From: Streptomyces uncialis
GTDB lineage: Bacteria; Actinomycetota; Actinomycetes; Streptomycetales; Streptomycetaceae
Direction: 5' to 3'
Assembly (NCBI RefSeq): GCF_001905345.1
Contig: NZ_LFBV01000010.1
Location: forward strand, 124,001-188,000
DNA length: 64,000 bases
The notes under the pieces are model-generated. The model did no database searches, had not been told where the DNA came from, and saw only the letters and a list, made by a program, of their open reading frames with translations. Of the stretch, positions 18,331-26,568 are shown piece by piece. Both the position numbers and the translations under genes were made by a program. Positions within the stretch are counted from its first letter, which is position 1, and every line of letters begins with the position of its first letter.

Positions 18331-19197
18331 ATGGGTGATGTACTGGCCGGATTTCACGCCGCTTGGGAGTTCGAGTCCGATTCCGTGCTCATCCGCTTCG
18401 AACGGGGGATACGCACGCCCAAGCTGTTCCAGGCACTCGGGGAACGCCGGGTCCCCCACGAGGCGGTCGCCGCCGTCACAGTGACCCCCGGCAGACGCGG
18501 AACGGTCGTCCTGCACGCCGTACCGAGACCCGGCGCCGACCCGCTCATGGACGCGGCGGCGGGACAGCTCAAGGAAGGCGCCGACCCCTACCGCCTGGTC
18601 CTCCCGGCGGAACGCGCGACACTCGCCGAGTACTACGCCGACGAACTGCGGCCCCTCATCGGCGAAAGCGGCACCGGCGAACCCCCGGACCGCTACCTCG
18701 TGACCGCGCCGGAAGCCCCCCTGCACTTCAAGGCGTACGACGGCAAGGCGGCCTTCGACGGCAAAGCCGTCTCCTACCGCTGGTCATGGACCGGCGCCTC
18801 CTCCGCGAAATGGAAGGCCGGCGACCAGAAGTTCCCCGTCGCCGACCTCAACGGGGTCGAATGGCGCTCCCCCGAACTCTTCGAAGGACATCTGCGGCTG
18901 CTGCTCCGTGACAACACCCAGCAGCCCGCCCAGGCCGACCAGGACCCGGCGGCGGTGGTGTTCGGCCTCGGTTACGGGCCCGTGCACGAGTCCCTGCCCT
19001 TCGCCGCCTCGGTGCTCGCCGCCGTACGGTCGTGCGGACCGGTCGGAGCCGTCCCCGCCCTCCACGCCCCGCCAGGCCGGCGCGACCCCGCGGACATCGC
19101 GGACCGCATCCGGCACCTCGGCGAACTCCACCAGGCGGGACTGGTGACCGACGAGGAGTTCCTGTCGAAGAAGGCGGAACTGCTCGCCGAGCTGTGA
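18331..19197 (+). CDS. DUF4429 protein with C-terminal SHOCT motif
   Basis: 288 residues. Two DUF4429-type repeats can be seen: residues 1-115, starting MGDVLAGFHAAWEFESDSVLIRF, and about 130-240, around HFKAYDGKAAFDGKAVSYRW. The end (DIADRIRHLGELHQAGLVTDEEFLSKKAELLAEL) is a SHOCT motif, usually an oligomerisation helix pair. Function is unknown. I chose ATG 18331 because a TACGAT -10 box lies seven bases upstream, which fits a leaderless start; ATG 18322 is the alternative. It lies between the first hydrolase and the two-component system. Confidence 0.83.
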   Translation: MGDVLAGFHAAWEFESDSVLIRFERGIRTPKLFQALGERRVPHEAVAAVTVTPGRRGTVVLHAVPRPGADPLMDAAAGQLKEGADPYRLVLPAERATLAEYYADELRPLIGESGTGEPPDRYLVTAPEAPLHFKAYDGKAAFDGKAVSYRWSWTGASSAKWKAGDQKFPVADLNGVEWRSPELFEGHLRLLLRDNTQQPAQADQDPAAVVFGLGYGPVHESLPFAASVLAAVRSCGPVGAVPALHAPPGRRDPADIADRIRHLGELHQAGLVTDEEFLSKKAELLAEL

Positions 19198-19220
19198 CCC
19201 CCAGGGGCGACCAGGGTTCC

Positions 19221-19238
19221 CTCATACCCCGGTATGAG
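19221..19238. promoter_or_regulatory. Palindrome upstream of the kinase-regulator operon (candidate regulator box)
   Basis: CTCATACC-CC-GGTATGAG has perfect 8-base arms. It contains CATACCCCGGTA, a 12-mer found twice more, in opposite orientations, at 21707-21739. A half-site, CGGTATGAC, follows at 19255-19263. It is placed 63 bases before the kinase start, which suits autoregulation by the response regulator. Confidence 0.6.
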
Positions 19239-19300
19239 ATGCGGTCCAGCACCTCGGTATGACGGCAGAACGGCACACCGGTGCCTACCCTGATCAGGCT

Positions 19301-20707
19301 ATGAGCACCGCACCCCCACCCCCAGGCCCGCCAGGGCGGACCTCACCGCGCACCTTCGCACACCGCGCCCGGACCACGGCCCGGGACGCACTGCGCGACG
19401 TCGGCGTCGCCCTCGTCACCCCGACCGGATCCACCGAGGCCCTGCTGTCCCAGGCGTCCAGGTCCTGGATGCGGATGATCCCCTACGTGGTCGCCCTGGC
19501 CCTCGTGTCGAGCCTGCTCCCCACCACCATCGGCCTCCTCATCCGCGACTACGAGGTCGCCGGAGCGCTCGCCGGTGCCCTCGCGGTCGCGCAGACGGCG
19601 CCGTTGCTCCTCGCCGTGACCAGACCGCTGCCCGCCTGGTGGATCATCGGCAGCGCGAACGTCCTCTGCGCCGTGACCACCCTCGACGCGACGGCCGACC
19701 GACCGGCTCCCTGGCTCCCCCCGGCCATCGTCGGGTACGCGGCGCTCAGCCTCGCGCTCGCCCTGCGGGAGAAACGCCGCACCCTGGTCGCCGTCTGGCT
19801 GACGACCACGGTCGCCAGTCTGCTGCTCGCCGCGCTGAGTGCCCCGGGCAGCCAGGACACCAGCGTCCTGATGATCGTCCTCAGCGGGGCGATGCTGCTG
19901 GTCGGCACGCTGATAAAGGACCGCCGCGAAGCACAGCACAAGCTCGCCGAACAGGAGGACATCAACGAAGCGGAGCGTTCCCACCGGGCCCTTCTGGAGG
20001 AACGCGCGCGTATCGCCCGCGAGTTGCACGATGTCGTGGCGCACCATATGTCGGTGATCACCGTGCAGGCCGACTCCGCCCCCTACCGGCTGGGGAACCT
20101 TCCCCCCGGCGTGGTCAAGGAATTCGAGTCCATAGCCACCGGGGCGCGGGAGTCCCTGGGCGAGATGCGCCGTCTGCTGTCGGTGCTGCGCAGCGAGGAC
20201 ACCGCGGGCGAGCGGGCTCCCCAGCCGGGTCTCGACCGGCTGAGACATCTGGCCGACGCCACCGTGCGCGCGGGGGTGCCGGTCGTACTGTCGTCCCCCG
20301 AGATCGCCCTCGTCAGGGAACTGGCTCAGCTGTCGCCCGCCGTGGACCTGTCGGCGTACCGCATCGTCCAGGAGGCCCTGGCCAATGTGGTGCGCCACGC
20401 CCCGGGCGCCCTCACCGAGGTACTCGTCTCCACCGACCGGAAACATCTCACCGTGGCGGTCGTCAACCGGCCCTCCAAACGACCCTCCTCCGCTCCCTTG
20501 GAACATGGATCGACGGGGCACGGGCTGATCGGCATGGCGGAACGTGTCCGGCTGGTCGGCGGCACACTCGATGTCGGGCCGCTGCCCGACGGAGGGTTCC
20601 GTGTCGCGGCCAGGATGCCCGTCGTCGAACCGGGCGGTACCGCGCCCGCCCCCGACCGACCGCCGACCGCCGGTCCCACCAGCACCAAGGAGCAGCCTCG
20701 CCCATGA
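19301..20707 (+). CDS. NarL-type sensor histidine kinase
   Basis: 468 residues. A Pro-rich N-terminus is followed by five to six hydrophobic segments (residues about 60-200), then a HisKA_3 dimerisation box with the phospho-acceptor His243 in RIARELHDVVAHHMS. A C-terminal HATPase region follows (VQEALANVVRHAPG ... GHGLIGMAERVRLVGG). This is the DesK/NarX-like class with no extracellular sensor domain, so the signal is probably sensed within the membrane. The stop overlaps the regulator start by four bases (ATGA), so the two are translationally coupled. Confidence 0.93.
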   Translation: MSTAPPPPGPPGRTSPRTFAHRARTTARDALRDVGVALVTPTGSTEALLSQASRSWMRMIPYVVALALVSSLLPTTIGLLIRDYEVAGALAGALAVAQTAPLLLAVTRPLPAWWIIGSANVLCAVTTLDATADRPAPWLPPAIVGYAALSLALALREKRRTLVAVWLTTTVASLLLAALSAPGSQDTSVLMIVLSGAMLLVGTLIKDRREAQHKLAEQEDINEAERSHRALLEERARIARELHDVVAHHMSVITVQADSAPYRLGNLPPGVVKEFESIATGARESLGEMRRLLSVLRSEDTAGERAPQPGLDRLRHLADATVRAGVPVVLSSPEIALVRELAQLSPAVDLSAYRIVQEALANVVRHAPGALTEVLVSTDRKHLTVAVVNRPSKRPSSAPLEHGSTGHGLIGMAERVRLVGGTLDVGPLPDGGFRVAARMPVVEPGGTAPAPDRPPTAGPTSTKEQPRP

Positions 20708-21381
20708 CCATCCGCGTGATCATCGTCGACGACCAGGCCATGGTCCGGGCGGGGTTCGCCGCGCTCCTCGCCGCGCAGAGCGACATCGACGTCGTGGGCG
20801 AGGCGCCGAACGGCAAGGAGGGGGTCGTCCTCAGTCGCACCGCTCACCCCGACATCGTGCTGATGGATGTACGTATGCCGGAGATGGACGGACTGGCGGC
20901 CACCCGTGTCCTGCTCGACCCGCCGCCCGGAGTGGTGCACCGGCCCAAGGTCCTCATGCTCACCACGTTCGACGCGGACGACTACATCTTCGAGGCGCTG
21001 CGCGCCGGCGCCTCGGGCTTCCTCCTCAAGGACGCGCCGCCCGCGGACCTGATCTCGGCGGTGCGGGTCGTCGCGGGCGGGGACGCCCTCCTCGCGCCCT
21101 CGGTGACCCGCCGGTTGATCGCGGAGTTCGCGGAGCGCAAGACCAGCTCGCGGCGTGAGCGGTCCCTCGCGCTGAACGGACTCACTCCACGGGAGACCGA
21201 GGTACTGGGGCTGATCGCCCGGGGCCTGTCCAATCAGGAGATCGCCGACCGGCTCGTCCTCGCGGAGCAGACGGTCAAGACGCACATCGGACGGGTCCTG
21301 GCCAAGCTGGGGCTCCGGGACAGGGCCCAAGCGGTGATCTTCGCGTACGAGTCGGGGCTCGTCACGCCCGGAGAGCGGTAG
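20704..21381 (+). CDS. LuxR/NarL-family response regulator
   Basis: 225 residues. The receiver domain has Asp55 as phospho-acceptor in IVLMDVRMPEMDG, with the acidic pocket DDQAMVRAGF at the N-terminus and Lys in LLKDAPP. The C-terminal GerE helix-turn-helix is LTPRETEVLGLIARGLSNQEIA ... VKTHIGRVLAKLGLRDRAQAV. It is the partner of the overlapping kinase gene. I infer it binds the CATACCCCGGTA motif found upstream of the kinase and of the next operon. Confidence 0.94.
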   Translation: MTIRVIIVDDQAMVRAGFAALLAAQSDIDVVGEAPNGKEGVVLSRTAHPDIVLMDVRMPEMDGLAATRVLLDPPPGVVHRPKVLMLTTFDADDYIFEALRAGASGFLLKDAPPADLISAVRVVAGGDALLAPSVTRRLIAEFAERKTSSRRERSLALNGLTPRETEVLGLIARGLSNQEIADRLVLAEQTVKTHIGRVLAKLGLRDRAQAVIFAYESGLVTPGER

Positions 21382-21834
21382 GGCCACGCACCGCTAGCGG
21401 TCCGGGTCCCGCACGGAACCCGGACGCCCGCCCGAGGTGGCGGTCCCCGACAGTTCGCGCACGCGCCCCTCGACCGTCCCACGGTCGGGGGGCGCGGCCG
21501 TACGCCCCTCCCCTCCCGCCCTCTCCCGTTCCCTCCCACTGTGCCCTCCCGCTGTGCCCGGCCGGGGGCCCGGCCGGGGCTGCTTGGGTGCCCGTTCGCC
21601 CGCGTCAGCCCTGTCGTAGGCGCCCAGGGAAGAGCCACGCAGCGCCGGATCGCGAAGGTTCGGGCCGTCAGGAGGCGGCCGGTCTTCGGCTCCCTGGGAC
21701 CAGCCGGTACCGGGGTATGACGACCCCATACCCCGGTACTACCCGCGACTTGGCTCCGCAGTGTGACGTGCGGCGTGCGTTCAGCTCCGTACCTTCCCCT
21801 CGTCAGACGAACGGACCGACGGGGAGGGCGAGCG
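21382..21834. other. Intergenic region between the response regulator and second hydrolase
   Basis: 453 bases. The left two thirds are GC-rich with Pro/Arg-like low complexity in all frames and hold no gene that I can support. The right third holds the inverted-repeat box at 21707-21739 and the RBS of the next gene. Confidence 0.5.
21707..21739. promoter_or_regulatory. 13-base inverted repeat, two copies of the CATACCCCGGTA box
   Basis: GTACCGGGGTATG and CATACCCCGGTAC are perfect reverse complements separated by seven bases. The right arm is identical over 12 bases to the box upstream of the kinase. It lies about 95 bases before the second hydrolase gene and is a strong candidate operator for the adjacent response regulator. 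Confidence 0.65.
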
Positions 21835-23187
21835 ATGGACCACAACTCGCTTGTACGGCAAGGCAGTTACAGTGCCACCACGACGATGGCGCGGGTGCGG
21901 GATCACAAGGCCCGAGGGACGACCACTCCTGTCGAACCATCGGCCTCCACGGCCAGGGTCCGAGCACGCGGCCGACTCCGTTCCCGGGTCCCCGCTCAGG
22001 GCCGGCGGGCCGGGCGGGGCAGGCGGACCTTGATCGCGATGGCCCTGGTCACGGCGGCCTTCGCGGGGACCACCGGCCTGGCCGTCGGGAACGCCCAAGT
22101 CCCGCTCACCGGGCCACCACCCGGCACCGCCGCATGGCGGGCGGACCGTTCCCTCGGGGTCCACCTGCCTGACCCGGCCGCCACGACTCCCACCGGGACA
22201 GCCCGGTTCTTCGGCACGCTGGACGACTCGGAGCGCGAGAAGCTGGCCGAACGACACCCCGGGGTCGTCGGCAACCTCGACGGCGCCCCGCTGGACCTCC
22301 GGTACCAGGCGAACAGGCGCGCTCTGCTGGACAGCCGGGCACAGCAGCAGAAGCAGGCGGCGAGCCGGGAGCTTCCGGTCCGGGACCGCCAGCGGGCCCG
22401 GGAACGGATCACCCGGTACTCCGAACTGCTCGCACCAGGCCGACGGATACTGGCCTTCGATCCCCGGGGGCGAGGGCAGATCGCCGAGGTGCACGGCGAC
22501 CTCGGGACCGCGCGCCATGTCTCGGTGATCGTTCCGGGCTCCGACATCGACGTGAGCACCTTCGACCGGACCACCGACACCTACGGCACACCGTCCGGGA
22601 TGGCCAAGTCGCTGCGACAGGCAGCAGGGGGCGGCACGGCGGTCGTGGCCTGGGCGGGCTACACGACACCGGTGGGCATCGGTCCCGACGCGGCCACCGG
22701 TGGGCTCGCGGAGGCCGGGGCGCCACGGCTCAGCCGGTTCGTCGCGGGACTGCGCGCGGTGGGTCGGCCGGCGCCGACCGTGTTCTGCCACAGCTACGGC
22801 TCGGTCGTCTGCGGCCTGGCGGCGCCCTCGCTCATGACCTCCGACCTGGTGGTGCTCGGCTCACCGGGAATGCGCGCGGACAGCGTCTCCGATCTGGGCA
22901 CGGACGCCCGGGTGTGGGCGGCCAAGGACGACAGCGACTGGATCGGCAAAGTTCCGAACGTCCGGTTCCTCGGTCTCGGACACGGCGAGGACCCCGCAGG
23001 ACCCGCGTTCGGCGCCCGCCCGGTCCCGGCCCACGACGCCCACGGCCACACCGGCTATTTCGCACCGGGCACCGCTTCGCTGGCCGCCTTCGCGGACATC
23101 GCCACCGGCACCGGGACGGCCGACAGCGGCCTCCAGACCGACACGGACCAGGGTCACACCCGCGCACGGCAGGAGGTCGCGTCATGA
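21835..23187 (+). CDS. DUF1023 alpha/beta hydrolase, membrane-anchored (paralogue 2)
   Basis: 450 residues from ATG at 21835, preceded by GGGGAGGG. A basic N-terminus and one membrane segment (ALVTAAFAGTTGLAVGN) come first. The DUF1023 hydrolase domain follows: VIVPGSDIDVSTF, VVAWAGY, nucleophile elbow CHSYGSVVCGL, SPGMRADSV, DAHGHTGYF. It shares HPGVVGNLDGAP and GRRILAFDPRGRGQIAEVHGDL with paralogue 1. It overlaps the acyltransferase by four bases, which suggests they act on the same surface polymer or lipid. Expression is probably driven from the inverted-repeat box upstream. Confidence 0.86.
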   Translation: MDHNSLVRQGSYSATTTMARVRDHKARGTTTPVEPSASTARVRARGRLRSRVPAQGRRAGRGRRTLIAMALVTAAFAGTTGLAVGNAQVPLTGPPPGTAAWRADRSLGVHLPDPAATTPTGTARFFGTLDDSEREKLAERHPGVVGNLDGAPLDLRYQANRRALLDSRAQQQKQAASRELPVRDRQRARERITRYSELLAPGRRILAFDPRGRGQIAEVHGDLGTARHVSVIVPGSDIDVSTFDRTTDTYGTPSGMAKSLRQAAGGGTAVVAWAGYTTPVGIGPDAATGGLAEAGAPRLSRFVAGLRAVGRPAPTVFCHSYGSVVCGLAAPSLMTSDLVVLGSPGMRADSVSDLGTDARVWAAKDDSDWIGKVPNVRFLGLGHGEDPAGPAFGARPVPAHDAHGHTGYFAPGTASLAAFADIATGTGTADSGLQTDTDQGHTRARQEVAS

Positions 23188-24572
23188 ACAGCGTCATGAA
23201 CCGCCGGAAGACCAGGTCGGCACCGCCGATCAGCAGGACGGCACCGCTCATCGCTGATCGCCGGGGAGCTGACTCCTCGCAAGGGGCGAAGCGGCCCGTC
23301 TCGCGGGGGGCGAAGCCGCCCATGGCGAGGGCCCCGGGCTCATCGACGCTCAGCCGGGCGATCGGCCGGGCTGGAGCCGCCGTCGGCGCGATAGACGCGA
23401 AGACCCCGCCGAGTCGGGACCGGGCGATCGACGGATTGCGGGCCATGGCTCTGCTGGCCGTCCCCACCGGGCACTGGCTGCTGGGCGGCTTCACGCTCGG
23501 CGCGGACGGAGCCCTGCGCAACGCGAGCCCCTTGTCCGCCTTCGGTTCGCTCGCGCCCATCAGTTGGCTGCTCCAGATGCTCGGAGTCTTCTTCCTGGTC
23601 GGCGGCTACGCCTCGGCGCTGTCCTACCGGCGGACCCGGCAGCGGGGCGGGTCGGCGGCGGACTGGCTCCGGCAGCGGTTGGCGCGGCTGGGACGGCCGG
23701 TGCTGGGTGTGACGGCGGTGTGGGCGGTGCTGATACCGGTGCTGACCGCCGCGGGGATACCGGAGACGACGCTGCGGACAGGTTCCACGCTGGTGGTCCA
23801 GCCCTTGTGGTTCGTCGGCGTCTACGCCGTGATCACGGCCCTGACACCGCTGTGCATACGGGCGGCGGAGCGGCTGGGGGCCTGGGCGGCGGCTCCCCTG
23901 ATCGGTTCCGTGGCGGTGGTGGATTTCCTGCGGTACGGCCCCTACGCGGAGGCGATGCCTTCTTCGCTGAGCCTGTTGAATCTCTTGCCGGGCTGGATGT
24001 TCGCCTATCAGCTCGGGGTGTGCTGGTCGCAGGCGCGGCTGGGGCGGCGCGGGGCCTGGGTGCTGCTCGGCGGGGGTGTGGCGCTGTTCGTGGCGCTGTT
24101 GGCGGTCTTCCACTACCCGGCGTCGATGGTGGGGGTGCCAGGAGCGGAGCGGACGAACTCCCATCCGCCGTCGCTGCTGGTGCTGGCACTGGCCGCGGCG
24201 CAGTGCGGGGCGGCGATGCTGCTGCGGGACCGGATCGGCCGGGCGTTGCGGAGGCCGGGGCTGTGGGCTCCGGTCGTGGTGATCAATCTGTCGGCGATGA
24301 CGATCCTGTGCTGGCATCAGACGGCGATGCTGGCGGCGGCCGTGCCGGCGTCACTGTTCGGCACGGTGACTGGCCTGGTCGGGGCGCCGGAGAGCGTGGG
24401 GTGGATCGGAGCGCGGTTGGCGTGGATACCCGTGTTCGCGTTGCTCTTGGTCGTGGTCGGCAGATGGACGCGCGGCTTCGAGTCCCCGTGGGCGGGGACG
24501 GGTCGGACCAGAAGGGCGGTGGCCGGGCTGCTGGCGGCGGGTTTCGCGGCATTCGCCCTGGGGTTGGCGTGA
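23184..24572 (+). CDS. Acyltransferase 3 family membrane protein
   Basis: 462 residues. A basic, disordered N-terminus of about 75 residues is followed by about ten hydrophobic segments. RDRAIDGLRAMALLAVPTGHWLLG is the acyltransferase-3 motif 1 region (Arg/Asp near the first helix; landmarks AIDGLR and GHW). These proteins transfer acyl groups, often O-acetyl, to cell-surface sugars or secondary metabolites. It overlaps the upstream DUF1023 hydrolase by ATGA, so the two are probably made in fixed ratio. The true start may be one of the later Met codons. Confidence 0.82.
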   Translation: MNSVMNRRKTRSAPPISRTAPLIADRRGADSSQGAKRPVSRGAKPPMARAPGSSTLSRAIGRAGAAVGAIDAKTPPSRDRAIDGLRAMALLAVPTGHWLLGGFTLGADGALRNASPLSAFGSLAPISWLLQMLGVFFLVGGYASALSYRRTRQRGGSAADWLRQRLARLGRPVLGVTAVWAVLIPVLTAAGIPETTLRTGSTLVVQPLWFVGVYAVITALTPLCIRAAERLGAWAAAPLIGSVAVVDFLRYGPYAEAMPSSLSLLNLLPGWMFAYQLGVCWSQARLGRRGAWVLLGGGVALFVALLAVFHYPASMVGVPGAERTNSHPPSLLVLALAAAQCGAAMLLRDRIGRALRRPGLWAPVVVINLSAMTILCWHQTAMLAAAVPASLFGTVTGLVGAPESVGWIGARLAWIPVFALLLVVVGRWTRGFESPWAGTGRTRRAVAGLLAAGFAAFALGLA

Positions 24573-24785
24573 CAAGCGGGCGCCGGGCCGCCCACGAGTG
24601 TGGACGCCCCGGCGGGGCCGGCGGTGGAGTGGGTGGGCGAGGTGAGTGGTCAGGGTGAGTGGTCGAGGTCGGGCGCCAGGGTCGGGGCAGGTGTCAGGGC
24701 CGGGGCGAGGGCCGGGTGTTGCTCTCGCGGCTGCCGGCAGCGGGTCGTGACGTCTGCGGACAGGGAGGCACGGGCGCCTGGGGTG

Positions 24786-25796
24786 TTACTCGCGGCCCGC
24801 CGAGGTGAAGGTCATGTCGGCGTAGCGCTCGCCGGAGACCTGAGCGGCGAGGGGGTCGAGGAGGGACAGTTCCTCGTCGCTGAGCGAGATACGGATGGCG
24901 GCGGTGTTCTCCTCGACACGGCTGCGGCTGCGGGTGCCGGGGATGGGGATCACGGACAGGCCGTGGATGTCGGCCTGCTGGTGCACCCAGGCGAGGGCGA
25001 CCTGGCCGAGGGTGGCGTGGTGAGCGGCGGCGACCGTACGGATGGGGGTGAGGAGGGAGGCGTTGGCGGTGGCGTTGGTGCCGGTGAAGCGGGGCAGTTC
25101 ACGGCGGAAGTCGTCGGCGGTGAGTTCCTTGTCGGCGCTGACGAAGGACCCGGTGAGGAAGCCGCGGCCGAGCGGGGAGTAGGGCACGAGGGCGATGCCG
25201 AGTTCGGCGGCGGTGGGGACGACGCCCCGTTCGATGTCCCGGCTGAAGAGGGACCACTCGGACTGGACGGCGGCGATCGGGTGGACGGCGTGAGCGGTGC
25301 GCAGTTCCTGGCCGGTGACCTCGCTGAGGCCCAGATGCTTGACCTTGCCGGCCTGGACCAGCTCGGCCATGGCGCCGACGGTCTCCTCGATGGGCGCGTC
25401 GGGTGCGCGACGGTGCATGTAGTACAGGTCGATGGTGTCGATGCCGAGGCGCTGGAGGCTGGCGTCGACGCTGGAGCGTATGTAGGAGGGGTCGTTGTTG
25501 ATGGAGCGGTTGGTCGGGTCGTCGGGGTCGATCGACAGGGCGAACTTCGTGGCGAGGACGATCTCGTCGCGATGGGCCCGGAGGAAGGGGGCGAGGAAGC
25601 GTTCGTTGTCGCCGGCGCCGTAGACGTCGGCGGTGTCGTACAGGGTGACGCCGAGTTCGAGGGCGCGTTCCAGGGTGGCTCGGGCCTCGTCGGTGTCGGT
25701 GGGGCCGTAGGCGAAGGTCATGCCCATGCAGCCGAGTCCTTGGAGTCCGACCTGGGGTCCGTCGGCGCCGAGGCGGGTGGTCGTGAGACGCGTCAT
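24786..25796 (-). CDS. Aldo/keto reductase
   Basis: 336 residues. The AKR TIM barrel shows the catalytic tetrad: Asp and Tyr in LYDTADVYGAGDNE, Lys in VLATKF, His in DLYYMHRRAP. The NADPH-binding end is seen as VIPIPGTRSRSRVEEN. It fits the AKR13/YajO-like subgroup that reduces aldehydes. Its start overlaps the stop of the MerR gene by four bases (ATGA), so it is the second gene of a MerR-controlled operon. Confidence 0.93.
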   Translation of the reverse strand: MTRLTTTRLGADGPQVGLQGLGCMGMTFAYGPTDTDEARATLERALELGVTLYDTADVYGAGDNERFLAPFLRAHRDEIVLATKFALSIDPDDPTNRSINNDPSYIRSSVDASLQRLGIDTIDLYYMHRRAPDAPIEETVGAMAELVQAGKVKHLGLSEVTGQELRTAHAVHPIAAVQSEWSLFSRDIERGVVPTAAELGIALVPYSPLGRGFLTGSFVSADKELTADDFRRELPRFTGTNATANASLLTPIRTVAAAHHATLGQVALAWVHQQADIHGLSVIPIPGTRSRSRVEENTAAIRISLSDEELSLLDPLAAQVSGERYADMTFTSAGRE

Positions 25797-26446
25797 TGGG
25801 TGAGGTTCCTCTCGGAGGGGGAAGCGGCTGTGGAATAGAAGTCGATCTTGTGGTCCAGGACGGCGAGCGTGTCGCGGAGCTCGGCGATCCGGGTCAGCAC
25901 ATCGCGGCGGGTGGCTTCCAGGAGCCGTTGCCGCTCGGGGAAGTTGTGGTCACCGTCGCGGACGAGTTCGGCGAAGCGGACCATGCCGGCGACCGGCATC
26001 CCGGTGAGCCGGAGCTTGCCTACGAGGTCGAGCCAGTCGAGGTCGCGGTTGCGGTAGCGGCGCTGACCGGTGTGGGAGCGGTCGATGTGCGGCATCAGGC
26101 CGATCCGCTCGTACCAGCGCAGGGTGTGGGCGGTGAGACCGGTGTGGGCCGCGACCTCGCTGATCGTGTAGCGGTCCTGCCCTTCGGGGCGCGGATACGG
26201 GGAGGGCTCGGCGGCACAAGCCGGCTCCCCTGGGTCCGGGCCCGGGACGGAGGTGGTGACGCCGTCCCGGGGAGTCAGGTACGTCGCTTCGGCGGGGCCG
26301 TGCGCGTCGGCCGGACGCGGGCCGGTGTGGCTTGTGGGGTGGGCGAGACCGGAGCGAGTGTCCGGACCGGCCCCCGGGGTCGGCGTGGTGGGGGTCAGCG
26401 GGGTGGGGGCGGGCGTGGTCTGGGTCACCGTTTCCATCACCGTCAT
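25793..26446 (-). CDS. MerR-family transcriptional regulator with Pro/Thr-rich N-terminal extension
   Basis: 217 residues from ATG at 26446. The first 90 or so residues are low-complexity (TPAPTPLTPTTPTPG), unusual for MerR, whose DNA-binding domain normally starts within ten residues. The domain itself is clear: YTISEVAAHTGLTAHTLRWYERIGL, then YRNRDLDWLDLVGKLRLTGMPVAGM, followed by a long coiled-coil. The start is placed seven bases after a TAGCGT -10 box, predicting a leaderless mRNA. It probably senses an aldehyde or stress signal and controls itself and the AKR. A downstream start near the domain is possible but no RBS supports it. Confidence 0.85.
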   Translation of the reverse strand: MTVMETVTQTTPAPTPLTPTTPTPGAGPDTRSGLAHPTSHTGPRPADAHGPAEATYLTPRDGVTTSVPGPDPGEPACAAEPSPYPRPEGQDRYTISEVAAHTGLTAHTLRWYERIGLMPHIDRSHTGQRRYRNRDLDWLDLVGKLRLTGMPVAGMVRFAELVRDGDHNFPERQRLLEATRRDVLTRIAELRDTLAVLDHKIDFYSTAASPSERNLTQ

Positions 26447-26453
26447 GACCGCC

Positions 26454-26484
26454 ACGCTAGGACCTTGGAGTGCACTCCAGGCAA
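26454..26484 (-). promoter_or_regulatory. MerR-type promoter with 19-base spacer and palindromic operator
   Basis: Minus strand: -35 TTGCCT (26479-26484), 19-base spacer, -10 TAGCGT (26454-26459). The spacer carries the 14-base perfect palindrome TGGAGTGCACTCCA (26466-26479). Overlong 19-base spacing with a dyad in the spacer is the hallmark of MerR-activated promoters. Confidence 0.8.
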
Positions 26485-26568
26485 GCGTGTTTAGGCGGGG
26501 CGGGAGGCGGGGTGGGTGGGAGGGGAGGGGGAGGGCCCCCTCCCTGGCGGGTGGATAGGGTCGGGAGC

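Noticed and set aside
24600-25838. 412-codon plus-strand frame opposite the aldo/keto reductase
   Set aside because: Gly/Val/Glu-rich low-complexity translation with no motif; the AKR tetrad is intact on the minus strand.
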